The notes beneath the pieces are model-generated. The model was not told where the DNA came from. It worked only from the letters and a program-made list of their open reading frames with translations, and ran no database searches. The position numbers and the translations under genes were made by a program. From contig NC_067196.1 of assembly GCF_000699445.3 (NCBI RefSeq), forward strand, positions 47,161,364 through 47,225,363: a stretch of 64,000 bases of DNA, given 5' to 3'. Below, piece by piece: positions 44,134 through 57,600 of the stretch. The stretch is from Schistosoma haematobium (Eukaryota > Platyhelminthes > Trematoda > Strigeidida > Schistosomatidae). Positions within the stretch are counted from its first letter, which is position 1. Each line of letters begins with the position of its first letter.

Positions 44134-47100
44134 TCATGATGAAAGCCGAGTTCCTTCGGAAGTCACGAGGCCGATGACCCTTCTGACAACCAAGGAAGCT
44201 ATCGATTTAGATACATAGGATGCCCGTACAATGTAGGAGACCGGGAGAGTCATACAAACTGCAGAAGAAATGAAAATACATGACCCGAAGGTACTTGGAT
44301 TCAGTGAAACACATTGGAAGCTGGTTGGACAACAAAGACTAGCTTCAGTGGAATTGCTGTTATACTCCGGCAATGAAGAAGAAAATGCTCCACATACACA
44401 AAGAGTTACACTGATGCTTTTCAACCAAGCAGAAATGCACTTATAGGTTGGGAGTCTCATGGAACCAGGATCATCAGAGCCTCCTTCAAAACAAAGAAAG
44501 ACGGCATTACAACGAAAGTCATCCAATGCTATGCGCCTACCAACGACTACAATAAAGACGTTAAAGGTCAATTCTACGATAGGCTGCAGGCAATTGTCGA
44601 GAAATGCCCAACAAAGGGCTTGAGCATTCCGACAGGGGACCTAAATGCCAAGGTTGGGATGGACACCACCAGGTATGAAGAAATAGTTGAGCGACATGGA
44701 CTAGGAGAAAGGAACGAAAATGATGAGAGATTTGCGAACCCATGTGTCTTCAATAATCTGGTCATAGGCGGAACTATATTCCCACATAAACGCAAACATT
44801 AAGCCACATGGACTCTGTAGGATCCAAACCACGTTTGGACTGCTGGACAGCTGCCTGGATAAGTTGGATACGCGCCCTCGCCCGTTTGAAACCAAAACAA
44901 GGTAATTGGGTAAGATAGCGGTTCTATAATTTATCATAAATTTAAGTATACATTATTACCTAAACAAATATAACCACACAGCTATCCAACCAATAATTGT
45001 TTAATTGATCAAATCTAAACTACAATAAATAAGAAAGTTGATAAAGAATGCAAGAAAATTACCAATCACCACAAATAAATGTTATTCTATCCTGTCTGGA
45101 TAGATCACGTACAGATTCGTTCAAAAGGTAATAATTGGTCGCTCTATAACACAGAGTGTTTTCAATTCTGGAAGAGTGCTTCAATTCACAACCAAAATGC
45201 ACAATTCCAGTCAACACAGGTCAAGCAATCAAAAGCAGGAACCAACCAAAATGGCTGCCGCTCAGACTTAGTATAAAGTAAAACAACATAAGTGCAGTTC
45301 GGGAAGAAACATGGGGAATTAGTGAAGGTGTGGTAAAAACAAAAACTATAATAAAATACAAATATTAACAATTCAAATGTAATCCAAAAGTTAACAATGT
45401 ACAACTAAGAAGATCAATAGGAACAAAGTGCAAGTATATACATGGAGGGATTTTCACAAACACACAAGGCATTCAAAATGGATCTTACAGACTCCACCGG
45501 ATCACACTACACAGGAGCAAATCGACCATATCTGCATCAACAGAAAGTTCAGGAGGATGATGAAGGATGTGAGAACAAAGAGATGAGCTGACATCGTGCC
45601 AGATCGTCACTTGCTGGTCGCCAAGATGAAATTGAAACTCAAGAAGCACTGGACAACGAGGCGGACCACATCACAAAAGTTTAATACGGCTTTTCTTCGG
45701 GATTTCGACAAACCCAACAAGTTCAAGATAGCCCTCAGCAATAAGTTCCAGACCTTTCATGATCTACTCAATGGAGAAGGAACTACTGTGGAGAGCAACT
45801 GGAAGGGGATCAAAGAGGCAATCACTTCAACATGTCATGAGGTCCTGGGTCACAAGAAGCACCATCACAAGGAATGAATCACTGTTGATATACTGGATAA
45901 GATTCAAGAAAGGAGGAACAGGAGGACAGTAATCAATACCAGCCGCACATAAACGGAAAAACCAAGGCCCAAACCGAATACACAGAAGTAAACAAGCAAG
46001 TGAAGAGGAGCATCAGAACCGACAAACGTAAATATGTGGAAGATTTAGCAACGACGGCAGAAAGGCTGAAAGAGAAGGAAACATGAGACAACTGTATGAC
46101 ACGACAAAGAAACTCTCTGGAAATTATCGTAAATCAGAACGACCAGTGAAAAGCAAGAAAAGCAATATAGTCACCGACATTGCATAACAGCGAAACAGGT
46201 GGGTAGAGCACTTCGAGGAACTCTTGAGTCGACCAGCCCCACTAAACTCCCCAACGTCGATGCAGCACCCACAGACCTCCCAATCGATATTGGATTGCCA
46301 ACAATTGAAGAGATCATCATGACTATCAGACAAATCAAGATCTGCAAAGAAGCGGGTTTAACTGACATTTCAGCAGAGACACTGAAAGCAGACGTAGCAG
46401 TAACTGCAAAAATAATCCACATTCTCTTTAGCAAGATATGGGATGAGGAACAAGTACTAGTAGATTGGAAAGAAGGATACATGATCAAGCTACCGAAGAA
46501 ACGCTATATCAGCAAGTGTGAGAACTAAAGAGGCATCACTCTCCTTTCAATACCAGGAAAAGTCGTCAACAGGGTATTTTTAAACAGAATGAGGAACTCC
46601 GTAGACACCCATCTTCGAGACCAACAGGTTGGATTCCATAAGGATAGATCCTGTACAGACCAAATCGCAACACTACGGATCGAATGGATTATGAAGATGT
46701 CAACATCTGGGGAGAAGCATGGGATACACTGGACAACTAGGATGCAGTTTGACGATCTAAACTTCACAGATGATATGGCTCTTCTATCGCACACGCAAAA
46801 GCAAGTGCAGAAGAAGACGACCAATGTAGCAGCAGCCTCAACAGAAGTAGGTCTCAACATACACAAAGGGAAAAGCAGGATTCTCCGATACAACACAACA
46901 TGCACCAATCAAATTACACTTGACGGAGAAGCTTTGGAGGATGTAAAAACCTTTGCATACCTCGGCAGCAACATTGATGAGCACAGTTGATCTGATGCAG
47001 ATGTGAAGGCGCGAATAGGCAAAGCAAGAGCAGCATATCTACAAGTGGTGAACATCTGGAACTCAAAACAACTGTCAACCAACACCAAGGTCAGAATTTT

Positions 47101-47561
47101 CGATACAAATGCCAAGACAGTTCTACTGTATGGGGCGGAAACCTGGAGAACTACGAAAGCCATCATCCAGAAAATACAAGTGTTTATTAACAGATGTCTA
47201 CGCAAAATACTTCGGATCCGTTGGCCGGGCACTATCAGCAACAACCTACTGTGGGAGAGAACAAGTCAAGTTTCATTGCAGGAAGAAGCACTGGAGGTGG
47301 ATAGGAAACAAATTGAGGAAAGCACCCAACTGCATCACAAGACAAGACCTCATTCGCAATCCACATGGCCAATGGAGGAGAGGGAGACCAAAGAACACAT
47401 TACGTCGAGAAATGGGGACAGATATGAGAAGAATGAACGACAATTGGATTGAAGTAGAAAGGAAGGCCCAGGACAGAGTGGGTTGGAGAATGCTGGGAGT
47501 AACAGGTGTTAGTAAGTGGGTAAGTAAGCAAGTGAGTATGCAACAAGACGTCTCTCACTAA
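44134..47561 (+). pseudogene. LINE endonuclease/reverse transcriptase pseudogene
   Basis: Frames 44620-44802, 45596-45877, 46199-46525, 46589-46987, 47003-47452 and 47109-47561 cover endonuclease, linker, RT and C-terminal zinc/endonuclease-like segments. Stops at 44449-44451 and 46526, a frameshift in the C-terminal part and loss of the RT palm show it is dead. The protein style ([53 protein letters not shown]) is characteristic of schistosome RTE elements. Confidence 0.85.
44816..45489 (-). mobile_element. Solo LTR of an unidentified LTR retrotransposon (copy B)
   Basis: A 674-bp unit starting TGTAGGATCC and ending GGATCTTACA on the plus strand, flanked by the 5-bp duplication GACTC (44811-44815 and 45490-45494). 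Inverted relative to copy A at 12259-12822, with which it shares most of its length, for example TTACATTTGAATTGTTAATA on its minus strand. It interrupts the LINE endonuclease frame exactly; removing it with one GACTC rejoins the LINE. Confidence 0.85.
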
Positions 47562-47575
47562 GCTCTTTAAATTTC

Positions 47576-48421
47576 TGGATCCCAAGACAGAGTACTTTTA
47601 TTGGAGCCGAAATGCCAATAGGAAGGGATATCTCTGATATCACAAAAGATAATTTCCGAGTCATTTAAGATACTATACAGTGTGATCCTGTAATCATGCT
47701 GTAATTATGAGTTCTATGTAGCATTACTGCTCACCATTTTTATCCTAGATTTACTTATGCTAAGAGGAATAGAATCCTTAATGATCCGATTATTTTTTCT
47801 ATACAAGTCATCTTGATGAGTTAAAATATGTGAACAACCTCGTACCTTATTCCAATATTTCATCAATCAATAGTTAATTATGTTTACTATCATCGAACAA
47901 ATCTTTAAAGTTAAAAATATCATTATTCTCAGCTAGACTGTAGAAGAAATTCTGTGTAAGTCATTATGGTATCATAATTTGGTTATAATTGAGATCAATT
48001 TCATTAACAGGAATAAATTCAATTTAATTTGGTTAGATATAGCACGGATATTTAGGATTTGACAACGATTTTATCTGTAGCATCTTTATAATCAAAAGAT
48101 ATCAACCCAATCAGATCAAAAGTCAGGAATGTATATTTACATGGCAAATTAATAATGAATTATAATAAATAAAAGTACTACATAAATTAAGTAGTAGTAT
48201 AAGTTGTTAACTTTTCTAAATCATTAATTATAATAATAGGTATAAACATATTACAGAATTAATTAATGTACCATCTTCCAAATGAATATTGTTTTACTGG
48301 AATTACATATATATATATAGTTTCAAACAAATTCATTTACTATAATATTCCTAAATAACATATAAATGAAAATGTGTAAATAAGGCGACAATTGACATAT
48401 TCAATATTTTCATATAATCTC

Positions 48422-48477
<56 letters not shown>

Positions 48478-48675
48478 TAATATAAACAAATTGGTCATTT
48501 TTAATTGATTAAATTAAAATTTCACATCACATAAAACGCCGGTTAATAAATTTTTAATACTGTTTTGGTTGATATGCCTTTCAATCGAATGGACTTAACT
48601 CATAGGAATTAATTTAGATACCTTTGTTAAAAAAATATAATAATAATAATAATAATAAATGATTCACTTGGAATA
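47576..48675. other. AT-rich intergenic region upstream of the secreted-protein gene
   Basis: Holds the (AAT)n tract at 48422-48478 and presumably the promoter of the gene starting at 48676. Otherwise very AT-rich with nothing recognised. Confidence 0.5.
48422..48478. repeat. (ATA)n microsatellite
   Basis: About 18 perfect ATA/AAT units, roughly 200 bp upstream of the predicted start codon at 48676. Confidence 0.95.
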
Positions 48676-51600
48676 ATGAATAAAAAATTGATTGTAATAA
48701 TAAGTATACTTATACTAATTCTCAGCTGTTGGTATGTTAAAGTAAGTTAGAATTTATTATTATTTATTATGAATAGTTATATCTTTGATTTAATGATCCT
48801 AGTATGATTAAATTACATAACATGATCCCTTTCTTTTTTGAGGGGGGTGGGTGGGTAGTGGTGAAATTCTGTGAAAATTCATTACAAATTACATTATAAA
48901 CTAATAACTAATAGAGTTTATTTTATAGTTTGTATTACATAATGATCTTAAATAACCGTTGAAAATCAAAGAGTACTATGCAGATGTTTTTCATGCTAAT
49001 ATGGGACTTCTCAACAATGCGCAATTATTACCCTACCAGGATGTCGAACATGGGACATTCAGGTCTTGCAGCAAGTGTTTATTTTCAATCTAGAATCTAA
49101 TGATTAACATTTATAACTTTAGTCAATTCATGATACTGCGGAGTCATCTACAGGTGCCTACATATTTTTATATTTAAGGAGTGATGTATTATGAGAGAGA
49201 AATAGAATGATTCTAAATGATGACATACATTGATACTGTCTAGGGCTCTACAATTCTGTAAATGAAAAATAGATTATAATCATATGTTGGATATATAATT
49301 GTAACAAATAATTGCTACAACACGGCAAGCTGCAAGAAGTCAGAAAGGAAACATTTTAATTGAATATCGTATAACAACAATTCAGTATAAACAGTTGCTA
49401 ACTGATTTAGACTTTGTAATCCATAGGTTGGCTTAAAACAGACTGTTTTTCCAATATTGATCTGGTCAGGATTGTAGTAATTAAACAAAATCGACAACCA
49501 AAGGTTAAGTATTTAGTCTGACTTGAGTTTAATGTTTTTTATTTCATTAATTCGTCTCCCTATCTCTTGAAATAAATTAAGTTCAGACGATATAAACTTA
49601 TTCATTCATTGAAAAAAGTTATTTCAGATAAATGAGCCTATATCTGAACAAAGGAGTTCTAGTGAGAAGCTGTGACCACTTGAGTTCAACCAGTTCTGTT
49701 GTGAAGTAGCTACTCACTGAAGACAATGATGGACGGTGGCTTGATTTCGTGGATTGGTTGAAGTTAGACATTAGCACCATTGGATGCTGACTTAGTGGTC
49801 TAGGTGTTAAGCGATCGCGCGCGAGACTGATAGGTCCCGGGTTCGAATCTCGACAGGCGGGAAATTGGCTTCACACTTCTGAAGAGTCCTATACTAGGAC
49901 GAAACGGCCGTCCAGTGCTTTCAGGTCTTTCATGGTGATCTAGCTTTAATCGACTGATGAATTCAACTATTAAAAGAATATTTACTGAATCTGAAACAAT
50001 AACTAATTACCGTTCTGTTATTTCATATCTATTACATTGTCAGTAAAGTATGTTATAAGTATCTACTATCTTAGTAACATCTTTTGTATAATGTTTTATG
50101 GATCAATGAAATTTTCACAATTCTCAAACTTGCTACTTTGATAAATGTCAATAATACCAACTATTAAGTTTATGCTGTGTAATGTAATGGACATATTACC
50201 ATGAGTAATATTGAAAGGTTTAAATGTTATACTTAAAAGAAGTATAAGTTTTCTTTGGGGATGAAGAATATCGAACCGCAAAGTTCGTTATGTTATTTAG
50301 AAGATTTTTAACTTTGATTATTTTATTTTATGGAGATATGTTAAAGAATTCAAATACATACAAGACCTTATAGAAAATTAAGTGACTGAAATTTCTTTAA
50401 AGAATCATAATAATGAGACATACAGCTGTCTGTTTATAGTATTTCAACCATAAAATCTTAAAATCAGATGGTTTATTCTAAGTGAAAGCGTAGATATATT
50501 GTGATAATTAGTATACATATATATCCTTATGTTATGCGAGTAATCTTCTGAAGTCAGTTTGTACAATGTAGTTCGAAAAAACTAATTTCTAATATCATTA
50601 GCTGAATATCATTTTATACAGCAAACGTTTTTTCTATTTTGCTTGGAATACCGAAGAAAAACTCTTAGGTGAGAAATAAATAACTAATGGACTCATTTCA
50701 ATGTACATCTACGAGCGTAATAAAACCAATTTAATATTATATGAACAAAACTATTCAGTAATTCATTAGTTAATGAAAATCCAGTATCATAGTTCTAAAA
50801 GAAACATCAAAATTTAGTTTGTTACTAACTTCCATTTAATGATTGATGGTGGTGTATTTCTGTGAACACTTAATATGTTATGTAATAAACTCATCATTCT
50901 ACAGTGTTGCTTAATTAAAAAAATAGAGTTGTTTCACTCATATATAAAGGTATTTTAAAAACTTTAATGAAGCATTTACACATTTATGAAATAGAATATA
51001 CAACAAAAATATCAGATTTCTCTCTAAAAATAATCAAGTAATATTTACATGATGATTTCAAGTTTGGATTAATTGTACAAAGTACTTTTGTAACGTACAT
51101 CTTTATGGCTTTGCGTATAAATGTACTCTCTCTGTGCATTGATAATATCCTCCATAATAATTTATAAGGATCTGAGTAAAATCAGGTTTTTATGTTTCCT
51201 CAGTTATTGGATTCTGTTAATAATAAATATAATATTTTGTTATATCCCAATGAATGGAGAAATTGTATTTCCGACGTTTCGTGACTTGATGCAAGCCACT
51301 TCTTCAGAATAAACAAAACAAACAAATTAAATTAACATAAATATAAATAATACAAAGGGAACATACTTGTGTTGATTTAATTAAGTTATTTATTTACCCT
51401 GAAGTGGCCTACATTAAGTCACGAAACCCCGGAAATACAATTTTTCTACTCATTCGGATATAACAAAAAAATATGTTTACCATTATCTTTGTACTCATTA
51501 CTCAATTTATGTGAAAGTATCAAGTTCAACCTTGGCATTGACATCTATTTAGATTTTGTTATTTTATAAAAAAATGTAATTTATAATTTTTATTTCATTT

Positions 51601-54600
51601 TAGACTGCTTCCATCAAAAATGATGATAGTAATGATGTGGAAACGTCTGAATCTAGTGAAGTTACAAATACTTTAGAATACGAAGGAAAAGAAGATGAAG
51701 TAGGTGAACAAGATAAAGTTACAGAAGAAATAGATTTTAATTCAATAGAATTATACAATTCTTCGGGTGAGAGTTTATTGTTTTATTCAATTTAATTAGA
51801 AATAACATGTAAATCACTATGTACAATAGGATACCAAGAAATGAACCATAAAACAATCAAATTAAACCGTTATGATGGAAAAAAGGACAGAAACCATACA
51901 TTTAGCAAATTGATAAATAAAGTAATATACACTAAGAGATACAACTCAAATAATAACACAGTCAAGATAGATTTCATTCATTTCTATTATTCGCCTTGTT
52001 GATGTAAAGAATACAGCAGAAAGCTACAGTGGAATTATTGGTGAATGCTGTTCCGAGTAATTCTTGGTAATATATCAATACACAGAGTTTCGGGGCCTTA
52101 AAGATTGTAAAATAGGAGTCGTCATGGGCCTTGGGATTCCATCCCATTCTGATTATCTCTCATTTCACTAACCTTTAGCATGAACTAACTACCCGTACTT
52201 CTTTTAAAGTTATGGTAACCAAAAGGTTGGCATATATAGAATATGATCATGATATTTAAGCCTATCTTTCAAAATAGTAGAACTATTAAAATTCCCAACT
52301 TCATTATGTTCAAATGCATGCTGATAAACCTTAAATATGTATATATTATACGGTTAGATTACTGCTTGTAAGTAGTCCTTTGAGCCCAACCATGATCAAA
52401 CGCAGAAAGCTCTCAGACATCTTCAGCTTGCAATGAGTAATTTTAATGGCCATAAGGTATGGCTGCTAGCAGAGACACATTTCACAGCCAGATTGCAATT
52501 GGAACACCACAAAAGAAAACCAAGATCGATATGAAATAATTTCGAAACTATAAGTATATATTTTGTTTAGGGTTGTTTTTAAAGTATCATTACTGGTGAA
52601 ATCAATGAGAAACTGTCAGATAGAACAAGTTGTTCTAACCTGACTTCTGGTTTGAAACCATAAAGATAGTACATTGTATCCCCTCATTGTTCAGTAAGTC
52701 GTAAATGGCTTAGATTTAGAGAAGCCTTACTATTTTCTACCTGCACTATGTGTGATAATGTCTAAGCAATTGGAATTTAGTAAAAATATGATTCCAGATT
52801 CGAACAACAGAGCAGCATCTTCCTAGTAAGTCAGGTACTTGAGAGTGTATGATCAAAGAAGTAAGCAATTTATACATTAAACATAATAGATATATCTTGA
52901 TTACTGCGTTGTGTAATCTATCTTTTAAGAAAACGTACACAAACAGTTAATCTCGGAAGATTAGAACTCTCATAGCTTACTATATTCTTTCAGGTACCAT
53001 TTGGTTCTTTAACCAGCATTTCACGAATAACCTAGAGGGAGGACCACAGAAAAAGCTTTTGGTCCCCGTAATAGATAATGTGAAAAATCCGACTGTTCTC
53101 TTGGTCCTCACTTCTCAAGGTAGCTAGCAATAGTTTGTACTTCTCTGCTGTTGTTACTCAGGACTAAGTCCTTGGCAAATCTACATATATTACCCTCTGA
53201 TTACATACTTTTAGTTAAACTATGACTAGCAATGGAATTTATAACAGGTGTTTCGTCCTATTTGGGACTCGTCAGATAGGCAAATTGGCTTCCAGCTGTT
53301 GATGTTCACAGTGAGATCCGAACATGTCATCTGTTGCTTTAAACATCAACGGATTATCCACTAAGCCATTGAGTCCAGACGAACTTTGACCTGTTTAACA
53401 AGTTTTAAGTTATTAGAAGAAATTTTTGTTTTTCTGTTACCGGTATTTGGGACTTCAGTTGGTCAATGTAATAATAACGATCTAAATTCAGAATAAACCT
53501 TTCTTACAGTATTATCTGAGCTGCATTTCGTCAATTTTCTCAATTACAAGTAGTTTGTTGCAAATGAAACCAATGTGAACGATTGACTGAGTGTAAATTT
53601 ATGCATTTGTTTGAAAATATCTGAATACCATCAATATAAGAAACTATCAAATGTTCTAAACTGACCACTTGGTGTTTGAAAATTAAATACTTAAATTGTT
53701 GAACTTCAGTTCTCACATCGCCAAATAATAACGGTTCATTTAACTGGTTTGTTAACATAAAAAGTAATTAAGACTTATTTCTTCTATTTAAAAGGATACA
53801 GCCTACTATCAAGTATTATATTAAATGATATTGAGAAATATATTTCATCAATATAAAGCAAACTATGTTTAAACTTTTTATTTAAATTTCAGCTGACGAA
53901 GAAACTCAGTTAGAACCATTAAACCAAAATCAGTAAGTTATTTAATGGATTATTGTAATTAAATACTTCAGAAAGTGGCATCAATAAGTTGTAGTGAAGA
54001 TATTCTTCTCAACAATATAATTCACCGATAACCATTCGGTCGTATTTGTAGTTATTTAATATACACGAATCTAATAATAAATAAATAATAGTCATTTCAA
54101 CCTTGATCAGTATTCAAAAATGATACCTTCATTTTCTCATCTTATATTAGTCCTAGTAATCACCACATTTTGTCTTAGACGTTATCATCACTCATTTGTT
54201 TCTTCTTCACTTTTTCCTTTACTTTTACACATTCATCAAGTGGCGAATTATCCTTCACATTAAACTTGATAACCTCGGGTAAAACTGTATAGCTTGAATA
54301 AAAAGGACATCATCGTAAGAAAAGTTTTCTTCGTTGAATTATCTTAATTGTTATATGCAAAGATGGATAGTGGCTAGCAGTGGAATCCAGGATGCGCGTT
54401 TCGTCCTATTTGGGACTCGTCAGCTGGATGTACATGCACCTCAGAGTTGATGTTTCCTCTAGGGCTCTAACTCAGTACCATTCGCTTCAAAGGACATCGC
54501 GTTATCCACTTGGCTGCTGAGTCCTGATAGCTACTTGCTTGTGAAATGGGGTGGAGTTTAAATCCACCTGGTATTGTTTGTTTGAATCTTCACATTGATG

Positions 54601-57600
54601 TTTAGGACTGCAATTGATCAGTCACTTATTAGCATATGTACATACTGTGCGTACTGTTTCGATATAGCCTTAATTCACAAGCATTATATGCAAATATGGA
54701 TAGTGGCTAGGATGCGCGTTTCGTCCTATTTACGCACAGTATGCACATATGCCAATATGTGACTGATCAATTACAGTCCTAAACATCAATGTGAAGATTC
54801 AAACAAACAATACCAAGTGTATCCTGATTGTTCCCTAATTTTGCAATGGGTTTCTCCCGTTTTTCTAATGATTCTTATTAATGGCTTGTAGTTTATTCCA
54901 GAATGATCATTTCATTCTACTTCTTTTGCCTTTGTTTGAGTATTTTCAAACTGTTAAGACAACTCATGTTGTCTACCTTTGTTCATCAGTTTTGGCTCAT
55001 CGCTAAGAAGATGATCAAGTAAAAAGACAATAATCATATTGGAGACTCAACAATGAAATGTTTTCACGCTCATTATAATTTATATGAATACAGGTGTATG
55101 TCAATGTGAATCTTTGTGGAAAATAAATTATTGCCTCCATTAAAAATACTACAACATAAATCCTAATGCAATAACCAGAACTATGAGTAGAGAAAAGTGT
55201 GGCAGTTTAGTAAAAATATAATAGTTTCACTTTTGTGTTTCGTCAAAAATCCCAAGAAAATAATTTAAAAGAGGTTGTATTAACAATAAACTGTTATACC
55301 ATTTTTGCAACCCATTATAGTCAATAATGATCAGTTATGAAGCTTTACCACTGATAAAACTACCCAAGCTCTTATGAGAAGAAAAATTCAACCACTGTTA
55401 ACTGGAGAGACTACTATGCTAGGAAAATGATATTAAGTTTGGTTTGATTTTCCATTCGACAAGAAAATATAAACATTAGTTGATTTCACTTGATCTTGAT
55501 TCCAGCTTATAAACTGTCTCTTGAAGGTTAGGAAAACAACATATTGGACACTACTTCAAGCTCGAAAAAACGGTGGCATAAATTATGAAATCATTTAATC
55601 AGAATAGAAAATAATAGAATCATTTGATTGAATATATCATAATTTATTGAAATAGTATTAACCACTAAATACATTGAAAAGAAGCGAAACGCTTTCCACC
55701 AATCATTCCGTGTAAACGTAAAGCTATACTTACCCAACATATTTCTTTCATATCCAAAGATAAATCTGCGAAATCAAGTGAATGTATTATAATTTAAGAG
55801 AAATTTAATGCCATAAACTAAAGTTGTATTTATAAGATGACCTTTGAGATTATATGACACTTCACAACTTAATACTACATTACATACAATCTTCTAGAAT
55901 TAGTGAAGAACATTATGAATGATTAGCTCTTTTTCACATGCTAAGTTAACTTGGATTATGTTAATTACTGATGAAAGGAAACAGTCAAAATTATTTATTT
56001 TTCATTATTCACGTTTATATTTTAGCACCCTAAAGTTTTCAACACAAATCGGATACTTAAATCGTTATTTATTACTCATTATTTATTACTTGAATAAAGT
56101 CTTCGGTGGTTAATATAAGATGTTTAAATGTACTCCTAAAACATTTTATATGGGTTTCAAGAGGTGATTTCAAGGACTATATCTAAAGAACAGAGTTTAT
56201 TAATCACGCATATATGACGTGAGCAAGATTTCTAGTTTGAAATCGTTGTAGTTGATACGCTTAGTATAACAGTCGAGTTCAAAATGTGGATGATATGTAC
56301 TACTGAGGCAAAAGGTGATGAGTCATTATTTTATAAATAAATAATATCAAGAATCCATTTCAGAGATTTGGAATGTTAGGCTATTCACCATTTTGAAATT
56401 ATATCAGTAAATGAAGTCAGTATGAAATGAGAAAAGAATTTATTGAAAACATGTTTCTACGAAAATAACTTTTGGTAGCCATCAGAAACTAGGTGATTGA
56501 TTCATGAAGATTTTCTGAACTTTTTATGACATAAGTAGATTTAGTCTACGAGTGACATACCTATTAGATATACTGATGATGATATACGGGTTTATAAAAA
56601 GCATCTGCTTCTATTAACATTACTTTTGCTTTTAATGAAAGAGACTTGAGGTTAGCTGGAGAAAGTGAACTTCATATTCTGTGTTTAGTTATGACAGATA
56701 TTGTTATATCTAGAAGGTTTTTCTTGATATACCGCATATAACGTGAGCACCAGAACGCCAGGACCCTTCCAAGTTGCAATGAGAAGACGGAAGACTAATC
56801 AAAGGAATATTATTCCCAGGCACTGTCAATTATGGTACGAAATTGTCGGGTATTTATAGTTTTTAGTAAGAATAAAATTATCATTACAGTCCACCAATCA
56901 GCATACAGAGGGTTATTAGCATTATCCGATCGGGAAGCTACACGTAGGAATTCTAGAACATTCTTCCAAAAGGAATATCTTCGCCTCCTTCTGAGTCTCC
57001 TACAGTTTCCTCGAGTTCACCCGCGGTCCGTCGTCACAGATATACTAATGGAATATAAGTTCGATGGAATTTAAACTTTATAATAGTTAATTCCGGAATT
57101 TTTCGCTACAAATGAGAGATTCAATGATAAGTTTTAGAAGCTTTTATGAAGTAAGCATGAATAAAATAGAAATATAAGTCTAGTTTACGTTCGAAGTGTG
57201 ATAACGTTATTTCCCCTTTACAACTCAAAACTAATGGTACTGACGAAATGGTTGTTAAATGTTAGTTTTTGATAATCTGATTCTTGATTTTAATTCAACA
57301 TTGTCAAACAATTATTGATGAATATGGTGAAACTTAATGAAGCATTACGTATGTTAGTGGATACACCGTACTCTTAACAAAATATGAGTGCCAAAAATAC
57401 GAAATGGGAATGAATTTAGATTTTTGGATACCGCTATAAGACCAAATTCACTGTCTGATGAGGTTTTTTTCTAATATCCACATTTTTACGAAATCATATA
57501 AGGTTACAGATTGGTCATAATGATGAGCTTTGAATCATTTGAAACCTAGATGTAAATCAACTTATCAGCTATGTTTATTATCTGAAGCTAAACACAACTA

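Larger units (their letters stand above)
43600..47575 (+). mobile_element. SR2-like (RTE-clade) LINE with an inserted solo LTR
   Basis: A long LINE copy. The endonuclease domain is spread over several frames at 44260-44800 (FSETHWKLVGQQRLA, then PTGDLNAKVGMDTTRYE at 44626-44676). A solo LTR (44816-45489) is inserted where the domain continues. Next come the linker (PDRHLLVAKMKLKLKKHW at 45596), RT parts at 46199-46990 and the C-terminal part at 47003-47561 (LLYGAETWR, then the GWRMLG end). The RT catalytic core between DQIATLR and the segment beginning EWIMKMS is deleted near 46678, and the expected ADD reads TDD near 46765. Edges, especially the left, are approximate. Confidence 0.85.

Noticed and set aside
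56832..57074. 80-codon ORF in an intron of the secreted-protein gene
   Set aside because: No domain, no phase-compatible splice sites noticed, and no repeat match.
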